Shown: one piece after another, positions 17,604-24,695 of the stretch
Numbering within the stretch: the first letter of the stretch is position 1
Layout of the letters: every line of letters starts with the position of its first letter
From: an uncultured Flavobacteriales bacterium
Lineage (GTDB): Bacteria; Bacteroidota; Bacteroidia; Flavobacteriales_D; Crocinitomicaceae
Reading direction: 5' to 3'
NCBI GenBank assembly: GCA_913046365.1
Contig: CAJWRM010000022.1
Coordinates: forward strand, 1-39,598
Length of the DNA: 39,598 bases
Notes under the pieces: model-generated
The model's database searches: none
What the model was told of the DNA's origin: nothing
What the model saw: only the letters and a program-made list of their open reading frames with translations
Translations under genes and position numbers: made by a program

Positions 17604-18513
17604 TCCTTTCTCCTATTCTTAGTTTCGCACTGCGTGACCTTGTGTTTTCAGCTTGCTCTTGTTCATTTGGAACAATAGGCTTACGATTTATCTCTGTGAA
17701 TGACTTCAAGGGATTTCCGAAAAAATCTTTCTCAAGCTCCCCTTCTAGATTGCCTTTTTTAATAAAATTTTTAACCAGCCTGTCTTCCAAAGAGTGATAG
17801 GATAGTACTACCAATCTTCCGCCTGGAGCGATGAGATTCTCACTCTGACGTAGCAGATCCTCTAGCGCTTTTATTTCCTGATTCACCTCAATCCTGATCG
17901 CCTGAAAAACCTGAGCGTAATAACGATTTTCCTTAAACTTGGGCGCGAAATCACCTAAAAAAGAAATTAACTCTTGTGTAGTCTTTAAGGGATTTGATTG
18001 ACGAAACTTAACGATCTCATAAGATAATCTTCGGGCATTTTTTATTTCCCCATACTTTCTAAAAATTGAGGTTAACTCTTCCTCATCACTATTACTTAAT
18101 AAATCAGCTGCGTTTAGATTCGCAGATGCATTCATCCTCATATCAAGCGCACCCTCATTTCTTATTGAGAAACCCCTGAGCCCTTCATCAAATTGATGAG
18201 AAGACACGCCAAGGTCGGCAAGAATACCGTCAACTTGCGAAACACCTCTTAGCTTAAGCTGGTTTTGTATAAATGAGAAATTGGATTGGATAAAATGAAA
18301 ATTAGGTGCCTCCCAAACATTGCGCAAGGCGTCCTTATCTTGATCAACAGCATAAAGCGTTCCTTTAGACGAAAGCTTTTCAAAAATAGCACGAGAGTGC
18401 CCGCCACCACCAAAAGTAACATCCACATAAACTCCGTCAGGATTTATAGCTAAACCCTCCACACAAGCATCGCGCAAAACCGGTATGTGATATGTGCTAT
18501 TCTTTTCGCTCAT
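17596..18513 (-). CDS. rsmH: 16S rRNA (cytosine-1402-N4)-methyltransferase RsmH
   Basis: S-adenosylmethionine-dependent methyltransferase (formerly MraW) that methylates N4 of C1402 in 16S rRNA at the decoding site. The 305-aa protein opens with HIPVLRDACVEGL and has the SAM loop DVTFGGGGHS at 31-40. Family motifs ILADLGVSSHQFDEGLRGFS, QVFQAIRIEVNQE and SYHSLEDRLVKNF follow, with LRIGERN at the end. Length is normal. Its start overlaps mraZ by 17 bases and its end overlaps ftsL by 8 bases, the classic start of a dcw operon. Confidence 0.98.
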   Translation of the reverse strand: MSEKNSTYHIPVLRDACVEGLAINPDGVYVDVTFGGGGHSRAIFEKLSSKGTLYAVDQDKDALRNVWEAPNFHFIQSNFSFIQNQLKLRGVSQVDGILADLGVSSHQFDEGLRGFSIRNEGALDMRMNASANLNAADLLSNSDEEELTSIFRKYGEIKNARRLSYEIVKFRQSNPLKTTQELISFLGDFAPKFKENRYYAQVFQAIRIEVNQEIKALEDLLRQSENLIAPGGRLVVLSYHSLEDRLVKNFIKKGNLEGELEKDFFGNPLKSFTEINRKPIVPNEQEQAENTRSRSAKLRIGERND

Positions 18514-18958
18514 CCAAGTCTCCCATTACTTCATTTGCTAAATCTGCAAAGTCCGTTATGTTCTCTTCAATCATGCTGAAGTACTTGGATTTATCCCAAA
18601 TTTCTACGCGATCATTGTATGCAATAAGCATAACCTCCTGCCCTAAGCCTATTCTTTCGGCATGGGCTGTCGGTATCAAAACACGACCCGCATTATCAAG
18701 AGCAATTTGTTTTGCACCTTGATGAAACAAACGATAAAACATTCGATTCTTCGGTTTAAACAAATTCATTTCTGAAAGACGCTCGCTCATCTTTTCCCAA
18801 TCCATTATTGGGTATAACGTAAGACAATCCTCAAAACCTTTGTTTAACATAAAATCACGCTGGGCAGTCGGAGCCAACTGCTTCCTAAGACCTGAAGGGA
18901 ACAGAAACCTACCCTTGCTATCTAACTTAACCTCAAATTCTCCTACTAATCCAGCCAT
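18497..18958 (-). CDS. mraZ: Transcriptional regulator MraZ
   Basis: First gene of the dcw operon. The 153-aa protein has two SpoVT/AbrB-like beta-swap repeats: one near FEVKLDSKGRFLFPSGLRKQ (residues 7-26), one near ALDNAGRVLIPTAHAERIGL (about 80-99). MraZ forms ring-shaped oligomers that bind direct repeats upstream of its own gene and regulate the operon. The region upstream holds a good promoter and repeats spaced one helical turn apart, listed separately, so autoregulation is likely. The start is the first ATG and is followed at once by the conserved segment. It overlaps rsmH by 17 bases. Confidence 0.97.
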   Translation of the reverse strand: MAGLVGEFEVKLDSKGRFLFPSGLRKQLAPTAQRDFMLNKGFEDCLTLYPIMDWEKMSERLSEMNLFKPKNRMFYRLFHQGAKQIALDNAGRVLIPTAHAERIGLGQEVMLIAYNDRVEIWDKSKYFSMIEENITDFADLANEVMGDLDERKE

Positions 18959-18991
18959 AACGAAACTATGAGTAAAAATAATGGAATTTTA

Positions 18992-19005
18992 CCACTTTTT
19001 ACCAC
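18992..19005 (-). promoter_or_regulatory. Putative MraZ operator, copy proximal to mraZ
   Basis: On the minus strand this reads GTGGTAAAAAGTGG, two GTGG units with a 10-base period, 34-47 bases upstream of the mraZ ATG and inside its predicted 5' leader. MraZ is known to bind tandem short G-rich repeats with about one-turn spacing ahead of mraZ in other bacteria. Assignment is by motif and position; the exact consensus in this lineage is inferred. Confidence 0.7.
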
Positions 19006-19055
19006 CGATATTCAAATTGTTAATAACTTATAACGCTTGTTTACTTTTTTTGTTT

Positions 19056-19085
19056 CAAAAATACATCTAATATGATTGTAAACAA
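19056..19085 (-). promoter_or_regulatory. Promoter of the dcw operon (mraZ)
   Basis: On the minus strand, TTG at 19085-19083 is followed after exactly 19 bases by TATTTTTG at 19063-19056. This matches the Bacteroidota primary-sigma consensus TTG-N19/21-TAnnTTTG. Transcription would start near 19050, giving a leader of about 90 bases that includes the proximal MraZ box. Confidence 0.75.
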
Positions 19086-19109
19086 AAGAAATATTAGTAA
19101 ATATCAAAA

Positions 19110-19123
19110 GTGGTAAAAAGTGG
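19110..19123 (+). promoter_or_regulatory. Putative MraZ operator, distal inverted copy
   Basis: On the plus strand this reads GTGGTAAAAAGTGG, identical over 14 bases to the proximal box but on the opposite strand. It lies about 60 bases upstream of the mraZ transcription start and 57 bases upstream of the transporter start codon. The two boxes bracket the mraZ promoter, so this copy may serve mraZ, the divergent gene, or both. Confidence 0.6.
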
Positions 19124-19167
19124 AAAACTATTTATTTATAAACAAAATCAAACTGAGCGTATTTACG

Positions 19168-19175
19168 TACTTTTG
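19168..19175 (+). promoter_or_regulatory. Possible -7 element for the EamA gene
   Basis: TACTTTTG fits TAnnTTTG and ends four bases before the GTG start. No TTG lies 19-21 bases upstream. If used, the transcript would be leaderless or nearly so. Weak support. Confidence 0.35.
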
Positions 19176-19179
19176 AACC

Positions 19180-20088
19180 GTGAAAATTTCACTGAAATAT
19201 TGGACCCTGCTAATTTTACTCTCTATTATTTGGGGTAGCTCATTCATACTGATGAAAAAAGCAATGTACACGGCCGATGGATACGATACATTTTCTTCTA
19301 ACCAGGTTGCAACTATGCGTATTCTTATTGCAAGTATTGTACTACTTCCTTTCGCAATACAGGCGTTTAAATCGATTGATTTCAAGAAAGATTTGAGCTC
19401 TTTTTTAATTGTTGCAATCTTTGGTAACCTCGCTCCAGCTTTCCTATTCACATATGCAGAAACAGGAATATCCTCTGGACTAGCCGGCATGTTAAACAGT
19501 ATCACACCAATATTTACAATATTTATTGCCATGCTAATATTCAAAGACAAAATGAGCTTTCGACAATTATTTGGCGCTTTGATAGGAACTGCAGGTGTGG
19601 GATTACTCCTCTATTTTGGAAAAAAGAATTCTATTGAGGGAGAATGGAGCCATATTTTAAGTGTTCTAGGAGCCACACTCTGCTACGCCATAAGCTTAAG
19701 TATAATTAGATATAAGCTTAAGCGCTACAAATCACTCGATATAGCTGCTGTGGCCTTTCTTTTATTGCTTCCACCATCATTAATTTTGTTTTTTACGGAA
19801 GAAACTATAATTACATTTCAAAATAAAACTGAAATTTGGAATAGCTTTATGGCTATTCTAATACTATCAATTATTGGAACAGCACTGGCGCTTTTTATCT
19901 TCAACACAATCATAAAAAATACATCTGCCCTTTTCGCAAGCTCCGTAACTTACTTCATCCCTATTGTGGCGGTTATTTTTGGTTTCTTCTACAATGAAGC
20001 AATTACTGCACCCCAAATTGGAGGAATGACGATCGCATTATTAGGTGTTTTTATAGCCAATTCAAAAAGAGACAAAAAGTCTTCATGA
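19180..20088 (+). CDS. EamA-family (DMT) transporter
   Basis: A 302-aa inner-membrane protein with about ten hydrophobic segments in two similar halves, the EamA arrangement of the drug/metabolite transporter superfamily. Signature stretches are WGSSFILMKKAM after the first helix, the glycine-rich AGMLNSITPIFTIFIAML near the end of the first half, and ALFASSVTYFIPIVAVIFGF in the second. The substrate cannot be told from sequence; amino acids or metabolites are common in the family. Translation appears to begin at GTG, because the next ATG (residue 25) would remove the first membrane segment. It is divergent from mraZ and shares its 221-bp control region. Confidence 0.9.
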   Translation: MKISLKYWTLLILLSIIWGSSFILMKKAMYTADGYDTFSSNQVATMRILIASIVLLPFAIQAFKSIDFKKDLSSFLIVAIFGNLAPAFLFTYAETGISSGLAGMLNSITPIFTIFIAMLIFKDKMSFRQLFGALIGTAGVGLLLYFGKKNSIEGEWSHILSVLGATLCYAISLSIIRYKLKRYKSLDIAAVAFLLLLPPSLILFFTEETIITFQNKTEIWNSFMAILILSIIGTALALFIFNTIIKNTSALFASSVTYFIPIVAVIFGFFYNEAITAPQIGGMTIALLGVFIANSKRDKKSS

Positions 20089-20104
20089 TTTAATGGCTAA
20101 TATT

Positions 20105-20134
20105 TTGATGCATTAGAAGAAAATAGTATCTTTG
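20105..20134 (+). promoter_or_regulatory. Promoter of rplU-rpmA
   Basis: TTG at 20105-20107, then 19 bases, then TATCTTTG at 20127-20134, a textbook Bacteroidota promoter. The predicted start near 20141 leaves a leader of about 32 bases before the rplU ATG at 20173. Confidence 0.8.
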
Positions 20135-20172
20135 TCGTCCAATTTTGGATAACTTATAATGTAATCATTGTT

Positions 20173-20517
20173 ATGTACGCAATAGTAGAGATAGCAGGGC
20201 AGCAATTTAAAGTGCAAAAAGACCAGAAGGTTTACGTTCATCGTTTGGAGGCAAAAGAAGGTTCAAAAATAGAGTTTGACCAAGTATTGCTTCTAGAAGA
20301 TAAAGGAAACGTAAACGTTGGCGCCCCGGCTGTAGAAGGTGCAAAAGTCACCGCAAAAGTAGAAAGTCACGTCAAGGGAGATAAAGTAATAGTCTTCAAG
20401 AAAAAACGTAGAAAAGGTTACAAAAAGAAAAACGGTCATAGACAAGCATTTACGGAATTGTCAATCACTGGAATTAAAGTTAAGAAGCAACCTACAGCGA
20501 AAGCAAAGGAGGCGTAA
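20173..20517 (+). CDS. rplU: 50S ribosomal protein bL21
   Basis: Large-subunit protein that binds 23S rRNA together with bL20. The N-terminus [18 protein letters not shown], the middle [21 protein letters not shown] and the basic [13 protein letters not shown] are diagnostic. At 114 aa it is slightly longer than the usual 103 because of an Ala/Lys-rich tail. It has its own promoter and is followed 11 bases later by rpmA, the usual two-gene operon. Confidence 0.98.
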   Translation: MYAIVEIAGQQFKVQKDQKVYVHRLEAKEGSKIEFDQVLLLEDKGNVNVGAPAVEGAKVTAKVESHVKGDKVIVFKKKRRKGYKKKNGHRQAFTELSITGIKVKKQPTAKAKEA

Positions 20518-20528
20518 AATAAATTAAA

Positions 20529-20801
20529 ATGGCACATAAGAAAGGAGTCGGTAGTTCTAAGAACGGTCGTGAATCACAAAGTAAAAGATTAGGTGTTAAA
20601 ATTTTCGGTGGACAAGCTGCAATCGCAGGAAACATTATTGTCCGTCAAAGAGGCACACAACACCACCCAGGAGACAACGTAGGTATTGGAAAAGACCATA
20701 CGCTTTATGCATTAGAGGATGGCCTTGTTGAATTCAAGAAGAAGAAGAACAACAGATCATTTGTTTCTGTAATTCCTTTGGAAACAGAGGCAGAAGCCTA
20801 A
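20529..20801 (+). CDS. rpmA: 50S ribosomal protein bL27
   Basis: Large-subunit protein whose N-terminus reaches toward the peptidyl transferase centre. The 90-aa sequence begins [20 protein letters not shown], with the family motif [20 protein letters not shown] further in. The N-terminus already starts at the mature AHKKG form, so it does not carry the cleavable extension seen in Firmicutes. Cotranscribed with rplU and followed by a strong terminator at 20823-20847. Confidence 0.98.
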   Translation: MAHKKGVGSSKNGRESQSKRLGVKIFGGQAAIAGNIIVRQRGTQHHPGDNVGIGKDHTLYALEDGLVEFKKKKNNRSFVSVIPLETEAEA

Positions 20802-20822
20802 AAAGCAAACAAAATTATTGAA

Positions 20823-20847
20823 AGGCCGGCAATTGTCGGCCTTTTTT
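20823..20847 (+). terminator. Intrinsic terminator of rplU-rpmA
   Basis: AGGCCG (20823-20828) pairs with CGGCCT (20837-20842). The stem extends inward by a G-U and a C-G pair around an AATT loop, followed by a run of six T. It lies 21 bases after the rpmA stop. Confidence 0.9.
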
Positions 20848-20871
20848 GTTTTCTAGCAACTATATTTGTCT

Positions 20872-22494
20872 ATGACATTGAATCGAAAAAAACGCTGGAT
20901 AGCATCCTTAATCGGTGGAACGATCATGTTTTTGGCTTTTCCTTTTTCAGGAACCATTACACCTCTAATTTTTTTAAGCTTCATCCCTCTTCTAGTTGTT
21001 GAAGCACAAGTCTTAAACCTTGGGAGATCTTCGCTAAATATTTTTATCCACAGCTTTATTTGCTTTTTAATATTCAATATAGGGACATCTTGGTGGTTAT
21101 GGAACGCAAGTGCCGGAGGTGCAATATTCGCGTTTCTATTTAATGCTTTAGTGATGAGTCTAGTTTTTCAAGCCTTTCACATCACAAGAAAACATGTTGG
21201 AAGCAAACAAGGGTATCTCTCACTACCATTTTACTGGCTTGGATTCGAATATCTCCACAACCATTGGGAATTCGCTCATCCGTGGCTGACTTTAGGGAAC
21301 ACCTTTTCAGAGCGTACCACTTGGATTCAGTGGTATGAATATACAGGAGTTTCAGGAGGCTCGCTATGGATAATTATAGTTAACCTCATTGGATATTTAA
21401 TATATCGAAACTGGAAACAAAAGAAAAACCTTAAAGGGAGTATTATTCTATATGTTTTAATCCTAATTATCCCAATCGCTACATCTCTATATATTCTTGT
21501 TGGCTTCGAAGGCGGCCAATTTAAATTTAAAAGAATAAATAAAGGAATTGAAACGTTAATTATACAACCTAATATTGATCCCTACAATGAAAAATTTGAT
21601 CGAAGAAGTTTCTATGCCCAGAATCAAAAAATACTAAAATTAGCATCGAAAAAAATAGGTCCAAATACTGACCTTATTATCGCTCCTGAAACGGCAATAA
21701 GCCGAGGATTCTTCGAGCCAAGACTAAAATCAATAATAGTCTATCCAATGTATCGAGATAGTCTGAAAAAATGGAATTCAGAGCTATTGATTGGCGCCTC
21801 TACAATGAAAATGTTCGGTGAAAAAAACTCTAGAAGTTCGAGACAAATGAATGATGGAAGCTATATTGAATACTACAATACGAGTATTCTTCTTAATACG
21901 GAAAAAGAGCCGCAATTTGTACATAAATCAAAACTTGTTGCTGGTGTAGAACATATACCCTACTCATATTACATCCCTTTTTTTGATCAACTCGCAATAA
22001 ATAATGGAGGAACGATTGGGTCGCTTGGAAAAGAGAAAACTGTAAAAATAATGGAAACGTCTTTTGGAAAAATCGCTCCTATTGTTTGTTATGAATCCGT
22101 TTTTAGCGAATTCGTTGCTGAGCAGACAAGATTGGGAGCAGAATTACTTTGTGTAATTACAAATGATGGTTGGTGGAAAGATACACCCGGCTACAAACAG
22201 CACTTCAGCTTTGCAAGGCTTCGGGCGATAGAAAATAGAAAATGGTTAATCAGATCAGCAAACACAGGTAAAAGTGGTGTAATATCGCCAACCGGCGGGA
22301 TTGTTAAAGAAACTGAATGGTGGATTCCAGATGTGATATCAGCAAAAGTTCATCTTCTTAACCAAGATACAAATTACACGAAATATGGAGATTTCTTAGG
22401 TCGAAGCTCAGCATTTTTGGCTGTTTTTATTTTTATTTTCGCGCTATCCAAAATCATTAAACCGAACAGCATAGAAAAGTCAAATAGATCTTAG
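20872..22494 (+). CDS. lnt: Apolipoprotein N-acyltransferase
   Basis: Inner-membrane enzyme that adds the third acyl chain to the N-terminal cysteine of lipoproteins. Hydrophobic segments fill the first 190 or so residues and one closes the protein; a nitrilase-like domain lies between. Catalytic residues in my numbering are Glu273 (APETAISRGF), Lys352 (HKSKLVAG) and Cys406 (PIVCYESVF), with NDGWWKDTPGYKQHF after them. This is the full Glu-Lys-Cys triad. I chose the ATG at 20872 (540 aa). A TTG in frame at 20866 lies inside TATATTTG (20861-20868), which could be a -7 element, although it lacks a TTG at the right distance. It follows the rpmA terminator. Confidence 0.93.
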   Translation: MTLNRKKRWIASLIGGTIMFLAFPFSGTITPLIFLSFIPLLVVEAQVLNLGRSSLNIFIHSFICFLIFNIGTSWWLWNASAGGAIFAFLFNALVMSLVFQAFHITRKHVGSKQGYLSLPFYWLGFEYLHNHWEFAHPWLTLGNTFSERTTWIQWYEYTGVSGGSLWIIIVNLIGYLIYRNWKQKKNLKGSIILYVLILIIPIATSLYILVGFEGGQFKFKRINKGIETLIIQPNIDPYNEKFDRRSFYAQNQKILKLASKKIGPNTDLIIAPETAISRGFFEPRLKSIIVYPMYRDSLKKWNSELLIGASTMKMFGEKNSRSSRQMNDGSYIEYYNTSILLNTEKEPQFVHKSKLVAGVEHIPYSYYIPFFDQLAINNGGTIGSLGKEKTVKIMETSFGKIAPIVCYESVFSEFVAEQTRLGAELLCVITNDGWWKDTPGYKQHFSFARLRAIENRKWLIRSANTGKSGVISPTGGIVKETEWWIPDVISAKVHLLNQDTNYTKYGDFLGRSSAFLAVFIFIFALSKIIKPNSIEKSNRS

Positions 22495-22553
22495 GGCGCT
22501 GGAAACAAATCTAAAAACAAAGAGAATTAATTTATTATATGCAACTGTAAATC

Positions 22554-23654
22554 ATGTCGAAAGAGGAAATAAAGGAGCATCAGTTATATATCTCAAGCCT
22601 AAGTTTACTGTGGAAACTATGGAGAGAAAACCGCGGGAGTTTTTCCGAAAAGAAAATGTGGTGGAAAATTTTGTTTTTTACGGTCATCAGTGCGCCATTT
22701 CGATGGATACAACTACTAGCTTACCGGAAAATAATTCAGTCCATCGACTTTAAAAACAATGCACCAGTATTTGTCATAGGTCACTGGAGAAGTGGAACAA
22801 CTCACCTACACTACTTACTATCTAAAGACAATCAGTTTTCTTATCTAGAAGCATTCCAAGCCTTCTTTTTCCGTGTAGCTTTGGTTTCGAAAAAAAGCAT
22901 GAAACCCTTACTTAACAAACTTATGCCTCGAACAAGACCACAAGACAATGTAGCCATTGATGCAGGTGCTCCCACCGAAGAAGAACATCCACTCACAAAT
23001 TTAACACACAGGAGTAGTATGCATTCCTTTTTCTTTCCGAAAAATCAAAATTACTTCACGAATTATCACCTTTTTGAAACCTCAGAAAAATCGATCTCAC
23101 AATGGAAAAAAAGCTACAAACGGATGCTACAAGAAATTGCATTTTACAACGGTTCTAATAAGAGACTTTTACTCAAAAACCCACATAATACAGCAAGAAT
23201 TAAAATCCTGAAAGATATGTTTCCGAATGCGAAATTTATTTTCATCCACCGAAATCCATATGAGGTATATAAATCCACAGAGCATCTCTATAAAAAAACC
23301 ATAAAATCACAGTTTTTACAAGAATTCAATGATGAAGAAATATCTGAATGTATCATATCATGTTATGAACTTGTCATGAAGCGATACCTTGAACTAAAAA
23401 ACTCAATACCCAAAGGCCAGTTGACTGAGATTTCATTTAATGAGTTATCTAACAAACCCTTAATTACACTAGAGAGAATTTACCACGAACTAAATATTGA
23501 TGGGTTCGATAAAATAAAACCAAGCTTCGAAAACTATATTCAGGAACAAAAAGATTACCGAAAAAATAAATTTATCGAGCTTCCAGAGGAATTAAAATCA
23601 AAGCTCAAGCATAGGTGGGGATTTGCATTTAAGGCGTGGGATTATCCCCATTGA
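22554..23654 (+). CDS. Sulfotransferase-family protein
   Basis: A 366-aa protein with the two PAPS-binding elements of the sulfotransferase fold. The 5'-phosphosulfate loop is in PVFVIGHWRSGTTHLHYLL (about residues 64-82) and the 3'-phosphate site in AKFIFIHRNPYEVYKST (about 227-243). A C-terminal WGFAFKAWDY region follows. Such enzymes move sulfate from PAPS to carbohydrates, lipids or other acceptors; the acceptor cannot be told here. The protein has no signal peptide but has a hydrophobic, aromatic N-terminal stretch near 33-55 that may touch the membrane. It lies 59 bases after lnt and 68 before accA on the same strand. The neighbours give no strong hint of pathway. Confidence 0.85.
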   Translation: MSKEEIKEHQLYISSLSLLWKLWRENRGSFSEKKMWWKILFFTVISAPFRWIQLLAYRKIIQSIDFKNNAPVFVIGHWRSGTTHLHYLLSKDNQFSYLEAFQAFFFRVALVSKKSMKPLLNKLMPRTRPQDNVAIDAGAPTEEEHPLTNLTHRSSMHSFFFPKNQNYFTNYHLFETSEKSISQWKKSYKRMLQEIAFYNGSNKRLLLKNPHNTARIKILKDMFPNAKFIFIHRNPYEVYKSTEHLYKKTIKSQFLQEFNDEEISECIISCYELVMKRYLELKNSIPKGQLTEISFNELSNKPLITLERIYHELNIDGFDKIKPSFENYIQEQKDYRKNKFIELPEELKSKLKHRWGFAFKAWDYPH

Positions 23655-23691
23655 GATTGTTAAAAATAGCCGATTAAGTCAAACTTTTTGA

Positions 23692-23699
23692 TACCTTTG
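23692..23699 (+). promoter_or_regulatory. Probable -7 element for accA
   Basis: TACCTTTG fits TAnnTTTG and lies 23 bases before the accA ATG. No TTG is found 19-21 bases upstream, so the -33 element is missing or degenerate. Confidence 0.45.
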
Positions 23700-23722
23700 T
23701 TTTGATATAAAGACACATCCTC

Positions 23723-24679
23723 ATGAGTATCTATCTAGATTTTGAAGAGCCTATCAAGGCTATAGAAGAGCAAATTGAAAAGACAAAAGAAATCGGAGAC
23801 ACCTCTGATCTCGATATGACTGATAAAATTCAAGAGCTTGAGCAAAAATTGAAAAAGAAAACTAAAGAGATCTTTACCAATCTTTCACCTTGGCAAAGAG
23901 TCCAGCTTTCAAGACACCCTGAAAGACCATATACGTTGGCATACGTAAATGCCATAACCGAAGGGAAATTTATAGAGCTTCATGGCGACAGGAATGTCAA
24001 AGACGATAAAGCAATGGTAGGAGGCCTTGGCTTGGTCGACGGTAAATCAGTAATGTTTATTGGTCAGCAAAAAGGGGTGAATACAAAAATGAGACAATAT
24101 CGAAATTTTGGTATGCCAAATCCCGAAGGTTATAGAAAAGCCCTTCGCTTGATGAAACTAGCAGAGAAATTTAACAAACCTATTGTAACATTTATTGATA
24201 CACCAGGAGCTTTCCCTGGTTTAGAAGCAGAGGAAAGAGGACAAGGTGAAGCTATTGCGCGAAATATATATGAAATGATGCGCCTTAAAGTTCCTGTAAT
24301 ATGTATTATTATTGGCGAAGGTGCTTCAGGAGGAGCACTCGGAATTGGTGTTGGAGACAAAGTGGTGATGCTGGAAAACACGTGGTATTCGGTGATTTCG
24401 CCAGAATCGTGTTCTTCTATACTCTGGCGTTCATGGGAGTTTAAAGAAAAAGCAGCAGACGCATTGAAGCTAACATCAAAAGACATGTCAAAAAACAAAC
24501 TAGTGGACGATGTAATCAAGGAGCCATTAGATGGAGCACACCGTTCTGAACACCTTATTTTTGAGCGCGTTAAGAAGTATATCAAAAAGGCAGTTGAAGA
24601 ACTTGAAGCCAAATCTCCAGAAGAACGTATTGATAGCAGAATTGATAAGTTCAATAAAATGGGTATCTGGAAACACTAA
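23723..24679 (+). CDS. accA: Acetyl-CoA carboxylase carboxyltransferase subunit alpha
   Basis: Subunit of acetyl-CoA carboxylase that, with AccD, moves carboxyl from biotin to acetyl-CoA to make malonyl-CoA, the first committed step of fatty acid synthesis. The 318-aa length is normal. Diagnostic stretches are [40 protein letters not shown], the crotonase-fold glycine region [20 protein letters not shown], and [14 protein letters not shown]. An N-terminal helical part ([19 protein letters not shown]) is as expected. accD is not adjacent. recG follows after 16 bases and may be co-transcribed. Confidence 0.98.
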   Translation: MSIYLDFEEPIKAIEEQIEKTKEIGDTSDLDMTDKIQELEQKLKKKTKEIFTNLSPWQRVQLSRHPERPYTLAYVNAITEGKFIELHGDRNVKDDKAMVGGLGLVDGKSVMFIGQQKGVNTKMRQYRNFGMPNPEGYRKALRLMKLAEKFNKPIVTFIDTPGAFPGLEAEERGQGEAIARNIYEMMRLKVPVICIIIGEGASGGALGIGVGDKVVMLENTWYSVISPESCSSILWRSWEFKEKAADALKLTSKDMSKNKLVDDVIKEPLDGAHRSEHLIFERVKKYIKKAVEELEAKSPEERIDSRIDKFNKMGIWKH

Positions 24680-24695
24680 AACATCCTTTTTCTCG

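Noticed and set aside
20866-20871. TTG as lnt start
   Set aside because: The TTG lies inside a TATATTTG -7-like element and adds only two residues; the ATG at 20872 is the better start.
24531-24695. 55-codon N-terminal extension of recG into accA
   Set aside because: It overlaps conserved accA coding sequence and adds nothing RecG-like; the ATG at 24696 gives the standard length and N-terminus.
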